A program made the position numbers and the translations under genes. Positions 33,318 through 44,119 of a DNA stretch of 64,000 bases are shown piece by piece (position 1 is the stretch's first letter; every line of letters starts with the position of its first letter). Origin of the DNA: Oscarella lobularis (Eukaryota > Porifera > Homoscleromorpha > Homosclerophorida > Oscarellidae); contig NC_089190.1 in the NCBI RefSeq assembly GCF_947507565.1, forward strand, positions 496,001-560,000, read 5' to 3'. The notes under the pieces were generated by a model, which saw only the letters and a program-made list of their open reading frames with translations, searched no databases and was not told the DNA's origin.

Positions 33318-34815
33318 TCCAACTGAGACGTCAGCTGAAAAGGTCGTCATAGCGCCTATGGAAATTCTGGACATCAACGAGTGTTCCACGGACGGAACAA
33401 TTTCTATACTGGAGACGACGGCACGAGAACTAGCACCGGTGAAAAATGTCTACAAGTCAAGCTTGGTACGCACATTCTTCTGAAACTGTAATTGGCATGC
33501 TTTGTCTCGTGATTAATAGGCGATTGTCGGCGACCAGCTGACTTGCAAAAATATTCGCGGAGCCCAGTTACTTAGACGTCCTGAGCCTAACGAGCGTAAT
33601 CAGCTAAAGTGGGCCAGAGAGTACCCAGGTAAACGCTACTCACTTTGCAATCACGAAAGATATATTCTTACCTAGGTGATTTTCATTTCACTTGGGAATG
33701 TCTAGGACTATGTACAGATTGTCTGTGGGGCGATGAAGATGAAAAAGGCACTCTCAGCAATCTGAGAGAAGTTCTAAAAAGAACGTCTGTGGACAGAAAA
33801 GCCAAAAATTTTCTGGCGGCTGACGAATTTTTTATACAGGTCAATAACAATTTTGGGCAAAGTCACCAAACTCATTTTTTGTTAGGCTTTTGAAGCTCAT
33901 TTGAAAGCGGCAGTTTTACTTTTCTTTGGCGTGTCTAATTCAGAAGACGTTTCTGTGGCAGCAGACGTAGCTGATCAATGTCAATGGCTGAGAGATGTGG
34001 CAAAAACAATCGTCCTCCGTACGTTTGTAGCTCCAGAACCAACGCACCCATCCGACGAGGAAGACGACGTCTACGCCTACCATCGACTGTTACTGCATAT
34101 GGGATTTCTCTACGCAAATCTGCGTCACTCAATCAGATTCAACAAGAGCGAAGACATCATTCGTATGTGGCGATATTGGCTGATACCTCTACTTGGAGGT
34201 GGAAGGTCAAATTATTCAAACGAGGCGGCAAACCTACTTGCAAATCTTGCTGCTGATTGGCCAGAAGATCTAGTTCAAGTGTTTACTTATAATAGAACGG
34301 TTAACATGACTGGGAAAGTGGGACACAACAAGCCCATTGACCAACTTGTGGAACATTATAATCTGTAAGCGTTCGAACTATTCAACCGCTACTCTCTCTC
34401 TATATATATATCTTTCCACAGTATCATCAAAAACGCGACGAGACATTCTGGGCCCAACCTTACCAAGCATCATCTTTGGCTGGTGTCTAAAGCAGCATTC
34501 TTGCTAATGGATGTATGCTCTACTATGGACTCCTTCCTTGGAACAGCCAGAAAGAACGCCCATACTACACGCGGCTTAGGCGAAGACATCGATCTTATGG
34601 TGAAGGTATTGGTAGAAAAGGAAGTAGCTGTTTTCCAGCCCCAAAGAAAATTTGAGCGTTTTAAGTTCGAAAATGTACGCAGAAGAGGATTGACGAAAAT
34701 AGAATCTGGCTGGCTGAGAAATTACCTCGACAGACAAACGCACCACCGATTGGTTGACAGTACGTCCGAGACTGGGGAACACGTCGTTGAAGACGAGAAC
34801 GACTTCATTTTCTGA
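33318..34815 (+). CDS. DUF6589-family protein, N-terminally replaced
   Basis: Exons by eye: up to 33465, 33520-33628, 33676-33839, 33886-34364, 34422-34815, all with GT/AG introns of 46-57 bp and matching phases. The product carries IVGDQLTCKNIRGAQLLRRP, GDFHFTWECLGLC, VDRKAKNFLAADEFF and AFEAHLKAAVLLFFG. It continues through MGFLYANLRHSIRFNKSEDI and NYSNEAANLLANLAADWPED, then GHNKPIDQLVEHYN, and ends EDENDFIF. This is the conserved core of DUF6589, a domain of unknown function common in repetitive genes of fungi and early animals and probably transposon-derived. The usual N-terminal half is missing: the frame instead comes in from Helitron Rep sequence at about 33317, after WVVPYNPT. The exons present show no stops. 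Confidence 0.75.
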
Positions 34816-34899
34816 ACTGCAACTTTGAGTTCTGTTATTAGATATTAGTAATGTTATTTAGTGAATAATGAGCACTCGCACTTTGCGCCCAGTCCTTTA

Positions 34900-36085
34900 T
34901 AATGGAAAAAATTACCTTTGCGTGGCTCTCTCTCGATGCCCAAAGAGACAAGATCTGCGTCATCTCGGATAGACTGAGAGACAGCAACAATAGCATTCAA
35001 GGCTGAGTCGAAAACAATGACTTCGACGCCTTGAAATACGAACCCTTCAGACTCCGCAGCAGATCTTCGCCACCTAAATAAGCGTTGCCGAAGGTCGTCT
35101 GCACTCTTTTCATCCTGAAAAGGCAGATAATTGTGTATGAAAGAGAACGCGCAAAGTGCACCGTACTATCTCCGTTGATTTCAATTTCCGTTTTGGAAAA
35201 GGGCCAGTTCCTCGTCCTCGTTGTCCTTTCCGGTACGTGAAAAAGCCGTTCGGATCGACGAAGTCCTTTTCGGGGTTATAATCACATCGAGTGCAGCAGG
35301 GGATAATCCATCTGTTCGCTTTCTTCAAACGAAGATTCCAAGTGCTCGCACAATTTCTTCCGAATGCAATCCTTTGATTGAAGTACACAGCAGGTTCGAC
35401 TGTTTTCGAACGAGTCGCGAAATTTCGACAAATTAGGATTGCGGTAGATTGTACGCCATCTCGGCCCGCTCTTCCAAACATCTGCAGCTTGCAGATTGTG
35501 GCTCGTTTGTACATTACGTCTAACTAATACCTGATATAGTTGACATAAGCTGCTTGGTACGCCGTAATGAATAACCAGGCGAACATCTTTAAAGTCAATA
35601 CCCTGATTAAGCTAATAAGGAATTACTGGGAAATCATGGATTGAATACTGCAATTTTACCATTCCGAAGCCAATTGTCGCCACCACAACGGATACGTCTC
35701 CATTTCGAAAGTCCCTCTCGGTTTGCTCTTTGGTGCTGAGGGTAAGGGAGGAATGATGCACCGCGACCTTTCCGTGATGACGAAGAAGCTCCCACAGAGT
35801 CGTAGCCATCGTCTTCGTTTGGACAAAAATGATAGTCTTGGCGAGTCTCCGTTTTCATTTGCTCAATAATAGGACTCATTGTGTTCTTGACGAAGAAACA
35901 TCATTTAACTCTATTGATATCATTTGCTGTACCCTAACCCACATAGTGATCTTTTTTGCCCTTTAGAACTCCAAGAAAGATGTTCTTCCTATTTATTGGG
36001 CCAGTGACAAACACTGGATCACGTAGGCCACACCGTTCTTCTATTATCTGCGCAATTTTGGATGTTGCTGTTCCTGTCAGAACCA
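34900..36085 (-). pseudogene. RecQ-like DNA helicase, C-terminal half
   Basis: Minus-strand pieces in order: MMVLTGTATSKIAQIIEERC (about 36085-35945), MATTLWELLRHHGKVAVHHS, TKEQTERDFRNGDVSVVVAT and IGFGM (35809-35650; helicase motifs IV-V), then QMFGRAGRDGVQSTAI (35480; motif VI), CRNFATRSK and a Cys-containing zinc-binding-like tail (CCTRCDYNPEKDF). RecQ helicases unwind DNA 3'-5'. The Walker A and DEAH parts are absent, and a stop lies in frame before the motif IV piece, so this is a truncated relic. A RecQ N-terminal exon lies on the opposite strand at 38.13 kb. Confidence 0.7.
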
Positions 36086-36089
36086 TCAT

Positions 36090-36688
36090 GGAGCATGAAA
36101 CTGTAACTTGTAAATTGTAACTTGCACTTTGCGTGACCCTTGTGGGCCACCGTATTTAGCTGATAAATTGCGCAGTGTTAATAATGCGGATGGCTGTGGT
36201 TCTTCTTGAAAAAACAAGAAAAGTCTTAATCTGTTAGAAGTATTTAAACACCATTTTACGCTTACGCTGTATAAAAATTAATTTTCAAGCTAATGAGTGT
36301 TTGTTTTTAGGTTGTTTTGCAGATAGTAGCGCCACTAGTGGTCGCGCGCGCGCATCAAATTTTCGTGCAGCCTTGCATCATGGAAGATATTCATACAAAC
36401 GTAGTTTGAAGTGTTTTTCTTAAAGAAGATCACTTTTCTTGATGTAAATTCTGTGCAACGCAAAAGCCTTTTCCGCCAGACGAAATAAAGGTTTCCTGGC
36501 ACAACAAAAATGAGTTTCGTCAGCGAAACGACCCGTTTTGTCAACTTCTTAATTTCAGCAGATTTATGATCTGCCGCTCCAAATGTAATGCTGTCATATC
36601 TTCGACTTCTACGCAACTGTACTAGCTTGCAAATACCGTACATCTCTTTCAACATTGAGTAACGAGCAGCAACACAGACAGCTTAAAT
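36090..36688. other. Stretch with one unidentified minus-strand frame
   Basis: The frame 36655-36335 (minus, starting MLKEMYGICKLVQLRRSRRY) has protein-like composition but no domain I recognise. The rest is non-coding by eye. Confidence 0.3.
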
Positions 36689-36689
36689 A

Positions 36690-37208
36690 ATTACAGTAAA
36701 ACCTTGTTAACGACCACTCGTCTTTAGCGACCACCTCTCTATAACGATCACTTTCTTTGGGACAAATTGGTCGTACTTTAATTTACCGTGCATATAGCGA
36801 CCGTCTGCCTTATGCGACCAGCGACCACTTTCCTCTGCACGTTCTTGCGCAATTTGCACTGTTTTCAGCGACCACATTAAGCGCAATCGAGTATCCTGAG
36901 CATTAAATCTGACTACAAAGTGCCTAGTGATGCCTAAAATGCCTCCCACGGACTTTTATTTTACGTGCCAGGTTCGTTGCGTTCGTCTAAATGAACAATG
37001 AGATGGCGATGAAGACGGCTTGCCGGTGCAGCTTATCAGGGACCAAAGGAATTGGCACGATCAGAACGCAAGAGCGGTACTGTACACCGGATATCGCTTA
37101 GGACATCTTCAGCGAGAGGTTGCCTCAGTCATAGCACAATGGTTAGATCGTTCTCAAATTATTATGACTGGAGATCGAGTACCAATGAAGAAACGTTCTA
37201 GACAATAA
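36690..37208 (+). pseudogene. Solo HIRAN-domain remnant next to a Tigger-like terminus, copy 1
   Basis: 36690 begins ACAGTAAAACCTTGTTAACG and is followed by GCGACCAC-type repeats, typical of pogo/Tigger termini. From 36937 a frame reads DFYFTCQVRCVRLNEQ, a TGA, then DGDEDGLPVQLIRDQRNWHD, QNARAVLY, RLGHLQREVASVIAQWLD and ends KKRSRQ before a stop. The pattern (hydrophobic VRGV start, GxPVxLIRxxxNxxDxNAxxVL, then LGxLxRxxAxxIA) is that of a HIRAN domain, found in HLTF/Rad5 helicases and as small stand-alone proteins. The stop breaks it. It is close to copy 2 at 44.78 kb and related to the intact Tigger-borne gene at 54.45 kb. Confidence 0.6.
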
Positions 37209-37209
37209 A

Positions 37210-38125
37210 AATTTGAACTTTCCTTGAGATTCCATGGCGTTTATTCCTGAGACCGCGCGTTCACGCAGTCGCCCATACAACCGCCTGGAAGGAAAACACT
37301 CCCAACAAACAAAATGACTTGCAGCGTACAGGAAGATGGCGAAAGAATTCGGAACAGCGTGAAATGATACATAAATTTTATGTATTATTATTAAATGCAT
37401 CCCCTTCATGATGTTACTCCCCAGGAAGTTCTTCATGCGAGTTTGTTTCAGATGCTATAGTACATGAAGCAACCAAGCATTAAAAGAATACCGTTAAATA
37501 TGAAACAAATGTGTCATACACATTTTTAAATACGCGACCTGCAGACTCGCTAGGGGATTTAAGTTTAAACATGCTGGGAAGCACTGTACTTACGCCGTAG
37601 CCTCGGTCCCAGGCAATTCTCCTCTGATCCCGGATGCCCGGGGTAAGTTGGCCAAATACCTCGACGACGCAACGCGACTCGGATATCTCTTCGAGCCGCT
37701 CGTTTCGAGGTGTTCGGCCGATGAAGTCCCATCGCAAAACGTCTTTTTTCCCAATTTTCGCTTCGCCCTTCTTTTGATTTTCTTGACAACAAAAATGCAT
37801 TCATGGCTTTTTAGCGTAAATGTTTGTCTGCCTGTCTTCAACGTTAGAATTCTCTTATTAATTCACGTAAAGATAAGTTTGTTCTCCCATTTATTTCTGT
37901 TTCCCGCGTGCCCTTTTCAGCTGGAGCTCCCAATAAAAAAGCGGGGAGGAGAAGGGCCTGGTACCATCGGTCTGGATCATTGACTAGCTATCCATGTGAA
38001 CATGAGTTGACAATGCACCTTGAATTTTCACTACCGACCTCTGGTACCACTTTCTCGAACGCATCATTTTTAGTTGCGCAATGCCAAGGAATATGGACGA
38101 CCTAGACGTACAAACTCCCTTGCCC
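37210..38125. other. Non-coding stretch with an inverted copy of 44.58-44.66 kb
   Basis: 37470-37560 contains TAAATATGAAACAAATGTGT and TTTTTAAATAC followed by CTCGCTAGGGGATT; the reverse complement of 44580-44660 has the same order. A minus-strand exon-like stretch (37720-37585, GRTPRNERLEEISES, VEVFGQLTPGIRDQRRIAWD) ends at a GTAAGTA donor but I do not recognise it. Confidence 0.45.
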
Positions 38126-38129
38126 TAGA

Positions 38130-38275
38130 GGCCTACGGCAGATCTAAAGGCGCATTTTGGATTTGACAGTTTCCGGACCGGTCAGTTAGAGGCAATCGTC
38201 GCCGTTTTCTTAAATATTGCCAGCAGCTTTGAAAACTATTACTTTCCTCCATTGTACTTAAGGTACGTTAGTCCC
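38130..38275 (+). pseudogene. RecQ-like helicase N-terminal exon fragment
   Basis: A plus-strand frame reads LKAHFGFDSFRTGQLEAIVA followed by VF, which matches motif 0 of RecQ helicases (FGFxxFRPGQxEAI). The next expected element, the Walker A motif, is not found downstream. It lies on the strand opposite to the RecQ C-terminal relic at 34.9-36.1 kb. Confidence 0.5.
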
Positions 38276-38279
38276 ACTA

Positions 38280-40065
38280 TACGTGTTTTGCAGACGCAAG
38301 CTAAAACGGAGTCCATGTGAAGCACGTCGCTTCCGAAAAGAACCGTGAAGTTAACATACTGCTCCGCCACTCTACTGCTGACTGTGTCAAACTAGTCAGT
38401 AGTTGAGTCACATGTGAAGTTATCATCCGCAATTTTTCCTAAAATTTGTTGTGCGGCTGCAATGACGTGGCTTGTGACAACCTGAAAGAGATTCTGTAAA
38501 GGCGCTAATTACTGTTTTTGCGGCCTTTTGTCACGTTTCGACAATGAATGACGTTCTGCAGCTGATAAAAAGTGCCATGATCAGATGCTGATTGTTTTAA
38601 CAATCCCTCCTAGATAATTGATGCAAAGAAATCTGGTTTAATACTAGATGCCCTTGGATGATGATGATAGGTGCCTAGCATTGAGGAACTGAAAGCAAAT
38701 ATGTCGAAGAAGAGTATTGCTGTTGAAATATTAAATGACTTTACTCTCAGCCACTTTTGCTTTTGGCCAATGAAATTCTTTGCGAAAACGTCTTTTTATG
38801 CGCCGCGCGTCGCATCATTTTTCCCAAAGTGTTCACTTTATATCAGTGTAGCAGCTTCATGCAAGTGCAGTACACAGTCTTGACGACAATTTCTGCAAAT
38901 AGTGAGCATTATGTTATATATTCCTTTGAACAAAACCGACAAACTCTACAGCGAAGTCTAAAACTTCTTTCATTGGCATTTAAAGTAACTGTTCGCGGTC
39001 AATATTTCGGCTTGGGTAGACGTCTTGGCGATCTATCCAACTTTCTGAGTTGTTGTTATTACAAAGTAGCGCATCCTTTTTCTGCTGCGGTTTAATTTAT
39101 TTACCCAAGCTAGGTACCTGCATTCTCCATAACTATATTATAATATCCGATCGACAATTATAACATCAAGATCATTTATATTGTCCGCCCAATTCTATTG
39201 ATCATGAAGATGAAAGAGGAAACTTTGTTGCGGACGATTGAAGAGCAGACGAATCCAGCATTTAGCTGACGGTATCAGGTTGGGAGGCAATCGTCCGTCT
39301 GTTTCTGCATTGACCAACAAGGATTATGGTTAGTGTTGGGGGTTATGGTTAGGGTTAGGGAACGAGGTTAGTACAATCGCAGACGTGTGATGGAATGAAT
39401 GACTATCTGATAAAATGCATCTCGCCACAGACGTTCAATCCTTTGGTTGTGGACCGATTGTCCAGTTATAACGCTGCCGCGCCCGGGTCATCAAGATTGG
39501 TGAGAGCAGGGCCGTAGAGAAAGACAGAGCTTTGCCAACTCTGCGCATGCTAGGCTATCACGTGGTTTTATAAACGCAATTTTGGTTCCAGGTTCATACC
39601 GCGCGAAGGGTACTGCATATGTCCATATCAGTGAGTACCAACGAGATCTAAGAAATCAAACTATTAGCGTTAGAAAGGTGGTGCATGTCATGGAGGCGTA
39701 GAGAGCAAAGTTTAGTGCATTTTTCGCGTAGCCAGATGACGCACTCTTAGTAATGGACCTGTGAGACTGTGGAAACGCTCTTTTCTTGCCCTAAATTAAA
39801 CTAATACGATGCTTTAAAACTTTCAGTCTGAGAAAGAGAGCCTTTTCGGGTTTAGAGTCTACGCGAACAGCACTTTCAAAGGGTCGCGATTTATTCGCCT
39901 GCCTCTGATCTGCGTTTCGCTAAAACTGTACCTAGCTAAAACCCTGTTTGTGCACTTCTGCAGCACTCTGATGCAAAAAAATTATGAGTTCGAGGCTTTT
40001 CTCATGTGGTCTTGTCTAACGGAGACCCTTCAGCTGGACCTATGATGGCGTTCATAGAGTCACGT
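38280..40065. other. Stretch without assignable gene
   Basis: Minus-strand sequence near 38480-38290 (AQQILGKIADDNFTCDSTTD) and plus-strand 38671-39095 have protein-like composition with stops and no recognised domain. Around 39340-39370 there are two TTAGGG-like units, too few to mean anything. Confidence 0.35.
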
Positions 40066-40067
40066 GA

Positions 40068-40830
40068 TTAATTAAGTTGGCACAGCTCTCTCTCTCTCTC
40101 TCTCTCTGGCTCTGGGTGAGAAAACATGAAGAGCGATACTTGAGCATTTTTACCGCCTATATCGCACCTTACCCGCGAAGGTACGCCATTTCTTTTGCAA
40201 GCTCGCTCAAACTGGTCATACACGGTTGAAACTCTGTTGTTGTTGGAACAATAAAGATACACTATGAGACGGCTGCATCCATCAACACTGCCGTTGATGA
40301 CAAAGCGCCCCATCTTAATGACAGTGTTAGTGACTTTACAAAAGCGCTTTAAAAACGCAATATGTATACCTTTTCAGTTTGTGATTGCCGTGTATGTGCC
40401 AAAGACTATTAGGCCCGGGGACGGAATATTGTCTCCTTTCAACAGCCATCATGAATCAACTCGAAAACAGCATTTGCGCATGCGATAAACAGGAAATTTA
40501 ATTTCTTGTTTGAGGACAGCATAAATCATGCGATAACCGCTTGTGGGGTCACTTTGCTTCAGCGCTTGTATGCGACGAAGGATTTCGTCTTCTTCAATTT
40601 GTGTGTCGTGTGTAAGACCATTCGATGCTGATTTCGTACTGACGCAGTCTACGCTTGATAGCAAACGCGATACCGTATTTCCTCGATTACGAGCTGCCAG
40701 TCTCGTGACTTTGCGACTTGCGCGCGTTCACGCCGAGTTGCGCTTGGCCGCCTGTTTCATTCTACTAGAAACGATTCCAGAAGTGCATCCACAGCGCAAA
40801 CACGTGTTGGTCAACTATAACGTCCTTAAC
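40068..40830 (-). pseudogene. Integrase-core transposase relic, copy on minus strand
   Basis: Minus-strand frames: 40664-40449 carries EDEILRRIQALKQSDPTSGY and RMIYAVLKQEIK, ending RVDS (helix-turn-helix/linker part). 40313-40068 carries GSVDGCSRLIVYLYCSNNNR, GVPSRVRCDIGGKNAQVSLF. This parallels the complete plus-strand copy ([37 protein letters not shown]). The frame is interrupted and the E-containing end is missing. A CT microsatellite (40085-40107) sits at the end of the frame. Confidence 0.65.
40085..40107. repeat. (CT)n microsatellite
   Basis: An uninterrupted CT dinucleotide run of about 23 bp, at the tail of the minus-strand integrase-core relic. Confidence 0.95.
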
Positions 40831-41129
40831 TAAAAGTTCAGTTTTCTCTCCACAAATCGGCATCTTTTCATCAGCAAACTTGTCTTGCGAAAAAATTTCT
40901 TATCCTTTCTTGCCAATGATTGGTACACTTCTTTTTCCACTACGTCTGACAATTGAGTTTTTGATTTCTCCAGGAGAAAACAGTCTCAAACGAGGCCTAA
41001 TTTTTTCCACCCAGCAAGCAGGAAGTTTTATATTTTTGCTGAGCGCAGGGCACGTTTTGAAAGATATCAAGAGTCAGTCGAAGGACAACGGCGAATTGGA
41101 ATTCTGCCAGGTGGATCGCATCGTACCCG

Positions 41130-42358
41130 GACGCCCGGACGTCCTCGCCTTGCAATAACAGAGGAGCAGCTGGAATATTTGCGTGATATTGGATTACGTA
41201 AAGTGGACGGACATCGCTCGAATAATGTGCGTGTCGGTGCGTACTATTTACAACAGAAGGCTGGAATTTGGCGGGCCATTAGCTGATGACGTCTATTCTC
41301 GCCTAAGTGACGACGATCTTGACAGGACTGTAGCGAGATTGTTGGCGTGTCCGACAGAATCGGCGAAAAGCTCGTTATGGAAAGTTTGCGTAGCAGAGGC
41401 ATAACAGTTCAATATAGAAGACTGCGCCGGAGCCTTGAAAGAGTGGACCCTATTTTTAAGAGCTGCGAGGAGACAAAGACTGATTCATCGAAGGCAGTAC
41501 AACGTGAGGGGAAGCAATAGCCTTTGGTATGTTTGTCACATGACTTGTACAGTATATCACATTTTTTCCTGTGTTATTACGCACGTAGATGGCAACCACA
41601 AGTTAATTGATCCTTGGCGGATTGTCACACATGGAGGCGTTGACGGCTATTCAAGGTTAATAGTTTACTTAGAAGCCAGCTCCAACAACAGAGCTACAAC
41701 TGTGTGTCGGCTCTTTGAAGAAGCTGTTGCGATTCACGGTTTGCCGTCCCGTGTGCGTTCGGATCATGGCGTCGAAAACGTTCATGTTACACGATACATG
41801 ATTCGAATGCGCGGGCTGAATCGTGGCAGCATGATAACGTGTAGATCCGTTCACAACCAAAGAATAGAACGACTTTGGCGAGACGTTAACGTAGCTGTTA
41901 TAAACATGTTCAAAGACATCTTTCTCCTAATGGAATCGTGCGGAATCCTCAATCGATACAGTGAAGTGGATTTGTTCTGTCTCCACATAGTGTTTCTTCC
42001 AAGATTGAACTATGCTCTTTCTCAATTTGTACAGCAGTGGAATAATCATTCCCTGCGAACTTGCGGCGGTTCAACCCCTCGCATGCTTTTCTTCACCGGC
42101 TTAACATATGAGGATCCACCTGACAATATTTTCGATGATTACGGTGTTGAAGACGACACAGATGAAGACGGAAGCGAAATGTTACAATTGGACGGACGCG
42201 CGAACGAAGTTGAAGTACCGCCAACGTTGCAAGAAATTGGAAGGGACATAGTAGAAGCGGTTTGCAACGCCGTCGACGCTTTATCAGACGATGGTTATTA
42301 CGGTATACAACACTTTGAAGATACGAGGAGAGCCCTTCTTGAAAGTATTAATAATTGA
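41130..42358 (+). CDS. Integrase-core (rve-like) transposase, near complete, frameshifted
   Basis: From about 41130: [19 protein letters not shown], then [19 protein letters not shown] (helix-turn-helix). A frame change is followed by [20 protein letters not shown], then another one-base change before [20 protein letters not shown]. The frame 41435-42358 then runs through the catalytic core: [10 protein letters not shown] with [20 protein letters not shown] (first Asp), [12 protein letters not shown] (second Asp), [16 protein letters not shown] (Glu), and [20 protein letters not shown], ending in an acidic tail. All three DDE residues are present. These genes, an HTH plus a retroviral-type integrase core, form a DNA transposon group (IS3EU/Ginger-like; the exact name is uncertain). 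Two frame breaks argue against activity. Confidence 0.7.
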
Positions 42359-42389
42359 ACATAAGGGAATGTCTAAAAGTGCAAAATCC

Positions 42390-42600
42390 TCTGTTGCGAA
42401 TAAAAATAAAATCTTCTTTTACGCATAAAATAAAATCTTCTTTCACGCATAAAAATAAAAGCCTCTTTTACGCATAAAGATAAAAGCCTCTTTTACGCAA
42501 AAAATAAAAGCTTCTTTTACGCATAAAAATAAAAGCCTCTTTTACGCATAAAAATGAAGCTGTTACGAATAAAAATAAAACTGTTACGAACATATAAAAA
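42390..42600. repeat. AT-rich short tandem repeat
   Basis: About eight imperfect units of 24-30 bp around ACGCATAAAAATAAAAGCCT. No coding meaning. Confidence 0.9.
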
Positions 42601-42672
42601 GATACGAATTTTTGCAGGTTTGTCGCTCCATAAGTAGGAGTCCCGTGCTTTTTCTCCTTTAACCAGAGCTAG

Positions 42673-43287
42673 CATGGGCGTCGCGACAGGTCCGGCAGAC
42701 CCGGCAGCTGCCGGACCAACTTTTTTGCCGAAGCTTGAAATATTTTGTAGTCGGTGAAGTAACGCTCTACGTAAAAGCTCGCAATGAAGAAAACTGATGC
42801 ATACCTGGAGGAAGTACCGTAAATTTTACAAAGATGATATTGGTCGGCCAGAACTAGAAACGCAATTGCAACTGCTTGACACGTACCTTTCGGGACACGA
42901 AAACAAAGCCACGCTTTAGGATTGTCTGCAGTATTTGAAAAGCCTACAGGAAGAACATCGACGGTTATTCAAAGAAGTCTGCACCCTAGCTCGTCTAATT
43001 TTAGTAATGCCGGCTACAAATGGAACAAGCGAGGGATGCTTTTCCGAGATTCAATCATCTTATGATTCTTAATCTCAACAAAGACAAACTAGATGCTTTA
43101 GATTTAGACGTAATCTGTAGTGAGTTCGTTGCTGAAAATGAGCAAGGCCTAAGTTTATTTGGACAATTTGAACTAAAATATTTTAATTAAGTGAGGCGTA
43201 GCCAACGAGAATAAGGGGCGTGGTCGCAAAATTTTTTCGCGCGAACGTTTTTGCCCGACCAATATCGAAAAGCTTCCGACGCCCATG
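42673..43287 (+). mobile_element. 615-bp hAT-like deletion derivative
   Basis: Ends in perfect 11-bp inverted repeats (CATGGGCGTCG) and is flanked by GCTAG on both sides (42668-42672 and 43288-43292). Inside, plus-strand pieces match the C-terminal hAT dimerisation region of ZMYM/TTF-type transposases: VCTLARLILVMPATNGTSEG, then after frame changes KDKLDALDLDVICSEFV and LSLFGQF. The rest of the transposase is missing. A 5-bp duplication is shorter than the 8 bp usual for hAT elements. It sits inside a short tandem unit (CACAGCTAGAAATCCTGTG-like) whose further copies follow at 43290-43440. Confidence 0.7.
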
Positions 43288-43289
43288 GC

Positions 43290-43440
43290 TAGGAATCCTT
43301 TCCTTGTTTCTGATATAAGCTTATATGCAAAGAGTCCTTTTTTCTCTTTTAGCACAGCTCTAACTCCTGTGCTTTTTTCTCCCATAACCACAGCTAGAAA
43401 TCCTGTGCTTGTTTCTTCTATAACAAACAGAATTTGTTGA
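43290..43440. repeat. Short tandem units (CACAGCTAGAAATCCTGTGC)
   Basis: Three to four imperfect units of about 36 bp containing TCCTGTGCTT and TTTCTTCTATAAC-like parts. One unit, at 42640-42672 plus the right flank, was split by the hAT-like insertion. Confidence 0.6.
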
Positions 43441-43444
43441 GCAA

Positions 43445-43955
43445 GATATTTCGTTCAAGTTTGGCGTCGGAACGAATTCTTTTAGGTATATCGCCGATTC
43501 CGGGAGTTTCGGAAAGAATTCTTTCGCTCGAATCGTTCCTTGACCACCCATATTGGATTTCTCTTTAACTTTGCTCAGGAATAACGCTGAAGAGGATCAA
43601 CGTAGCATCTAATGATCACAACTTCGCCAAGGTATTTTTATACTAACAATTTTCTAGTACAGTACCTTAAATTTTCTACACGTAAAGGGCAGCTAAAAAA
43701 TTTTGATATGTTATTTGTACTGTAATTTTTATTGTATATGCACTGTTTTCATTTCAATTTTAACTTTTGTTTGTCTGGTAAGAGCGATATTTTGTGCGGC
43801 ACGTGACGCTGTGCGACGCAGATAGAGGTGAAGGGACTGTCTCTCCTCATACATCCAGTGCGTTAATCCGGGGTCTCGGAAAGATCGTTCTACTTCGCTC
43901 TGTCCGCAAGAAGTCCCCTCAGCCACGGTGTCACAGGTAGTAACGAGGACGATTC
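43445..43955. other. Stretch without recognisable gene
   Basis: AT-rich sequence with no supportable frame. A minus-strand frame from 44103 to 43729 shows no domain. Confidence 0.35.
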
Positions 43956-43959
43956 GAGG

Positions 43960-44115
43960 GATGAAACGGATTCTACCTATTCGATTTCCTCGGGAAACGC
44001 CGAGACCGACACGCTCTCCTCCCCGGACGACGAACCTGTTGGTGCTATAGGACCGTATACAGTTTTGAGCCTGAGTACGACAGCAACGAATTGGAACAAT
44101 CATCGACTAACTTTT
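43960..44115 (+). pseudogene. Possible P2RX7-C-type N-terminal fragment
   Basis: The plus strand reads SSGNAETDTLSSPDDEPVGA followed by IGPY and, one base out of frame, FEPEYDSNELEQSS. The acidic lead and GPYxFEPE motif are typical of the short proteins with a P2X7 intracellular-like domain found repeatedly in cnidarian and sponge genomes. The diagnostic CxCGxC exon is not found downstream. Weak call. Confidence 0.3.
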
Positions 44116-44119
44116 TTGG

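Noticed and set aside
39340-39370. Interstitial telomere repeat
   Set aside because: Only two TTAGGG-like units, with imperfect neighbours.
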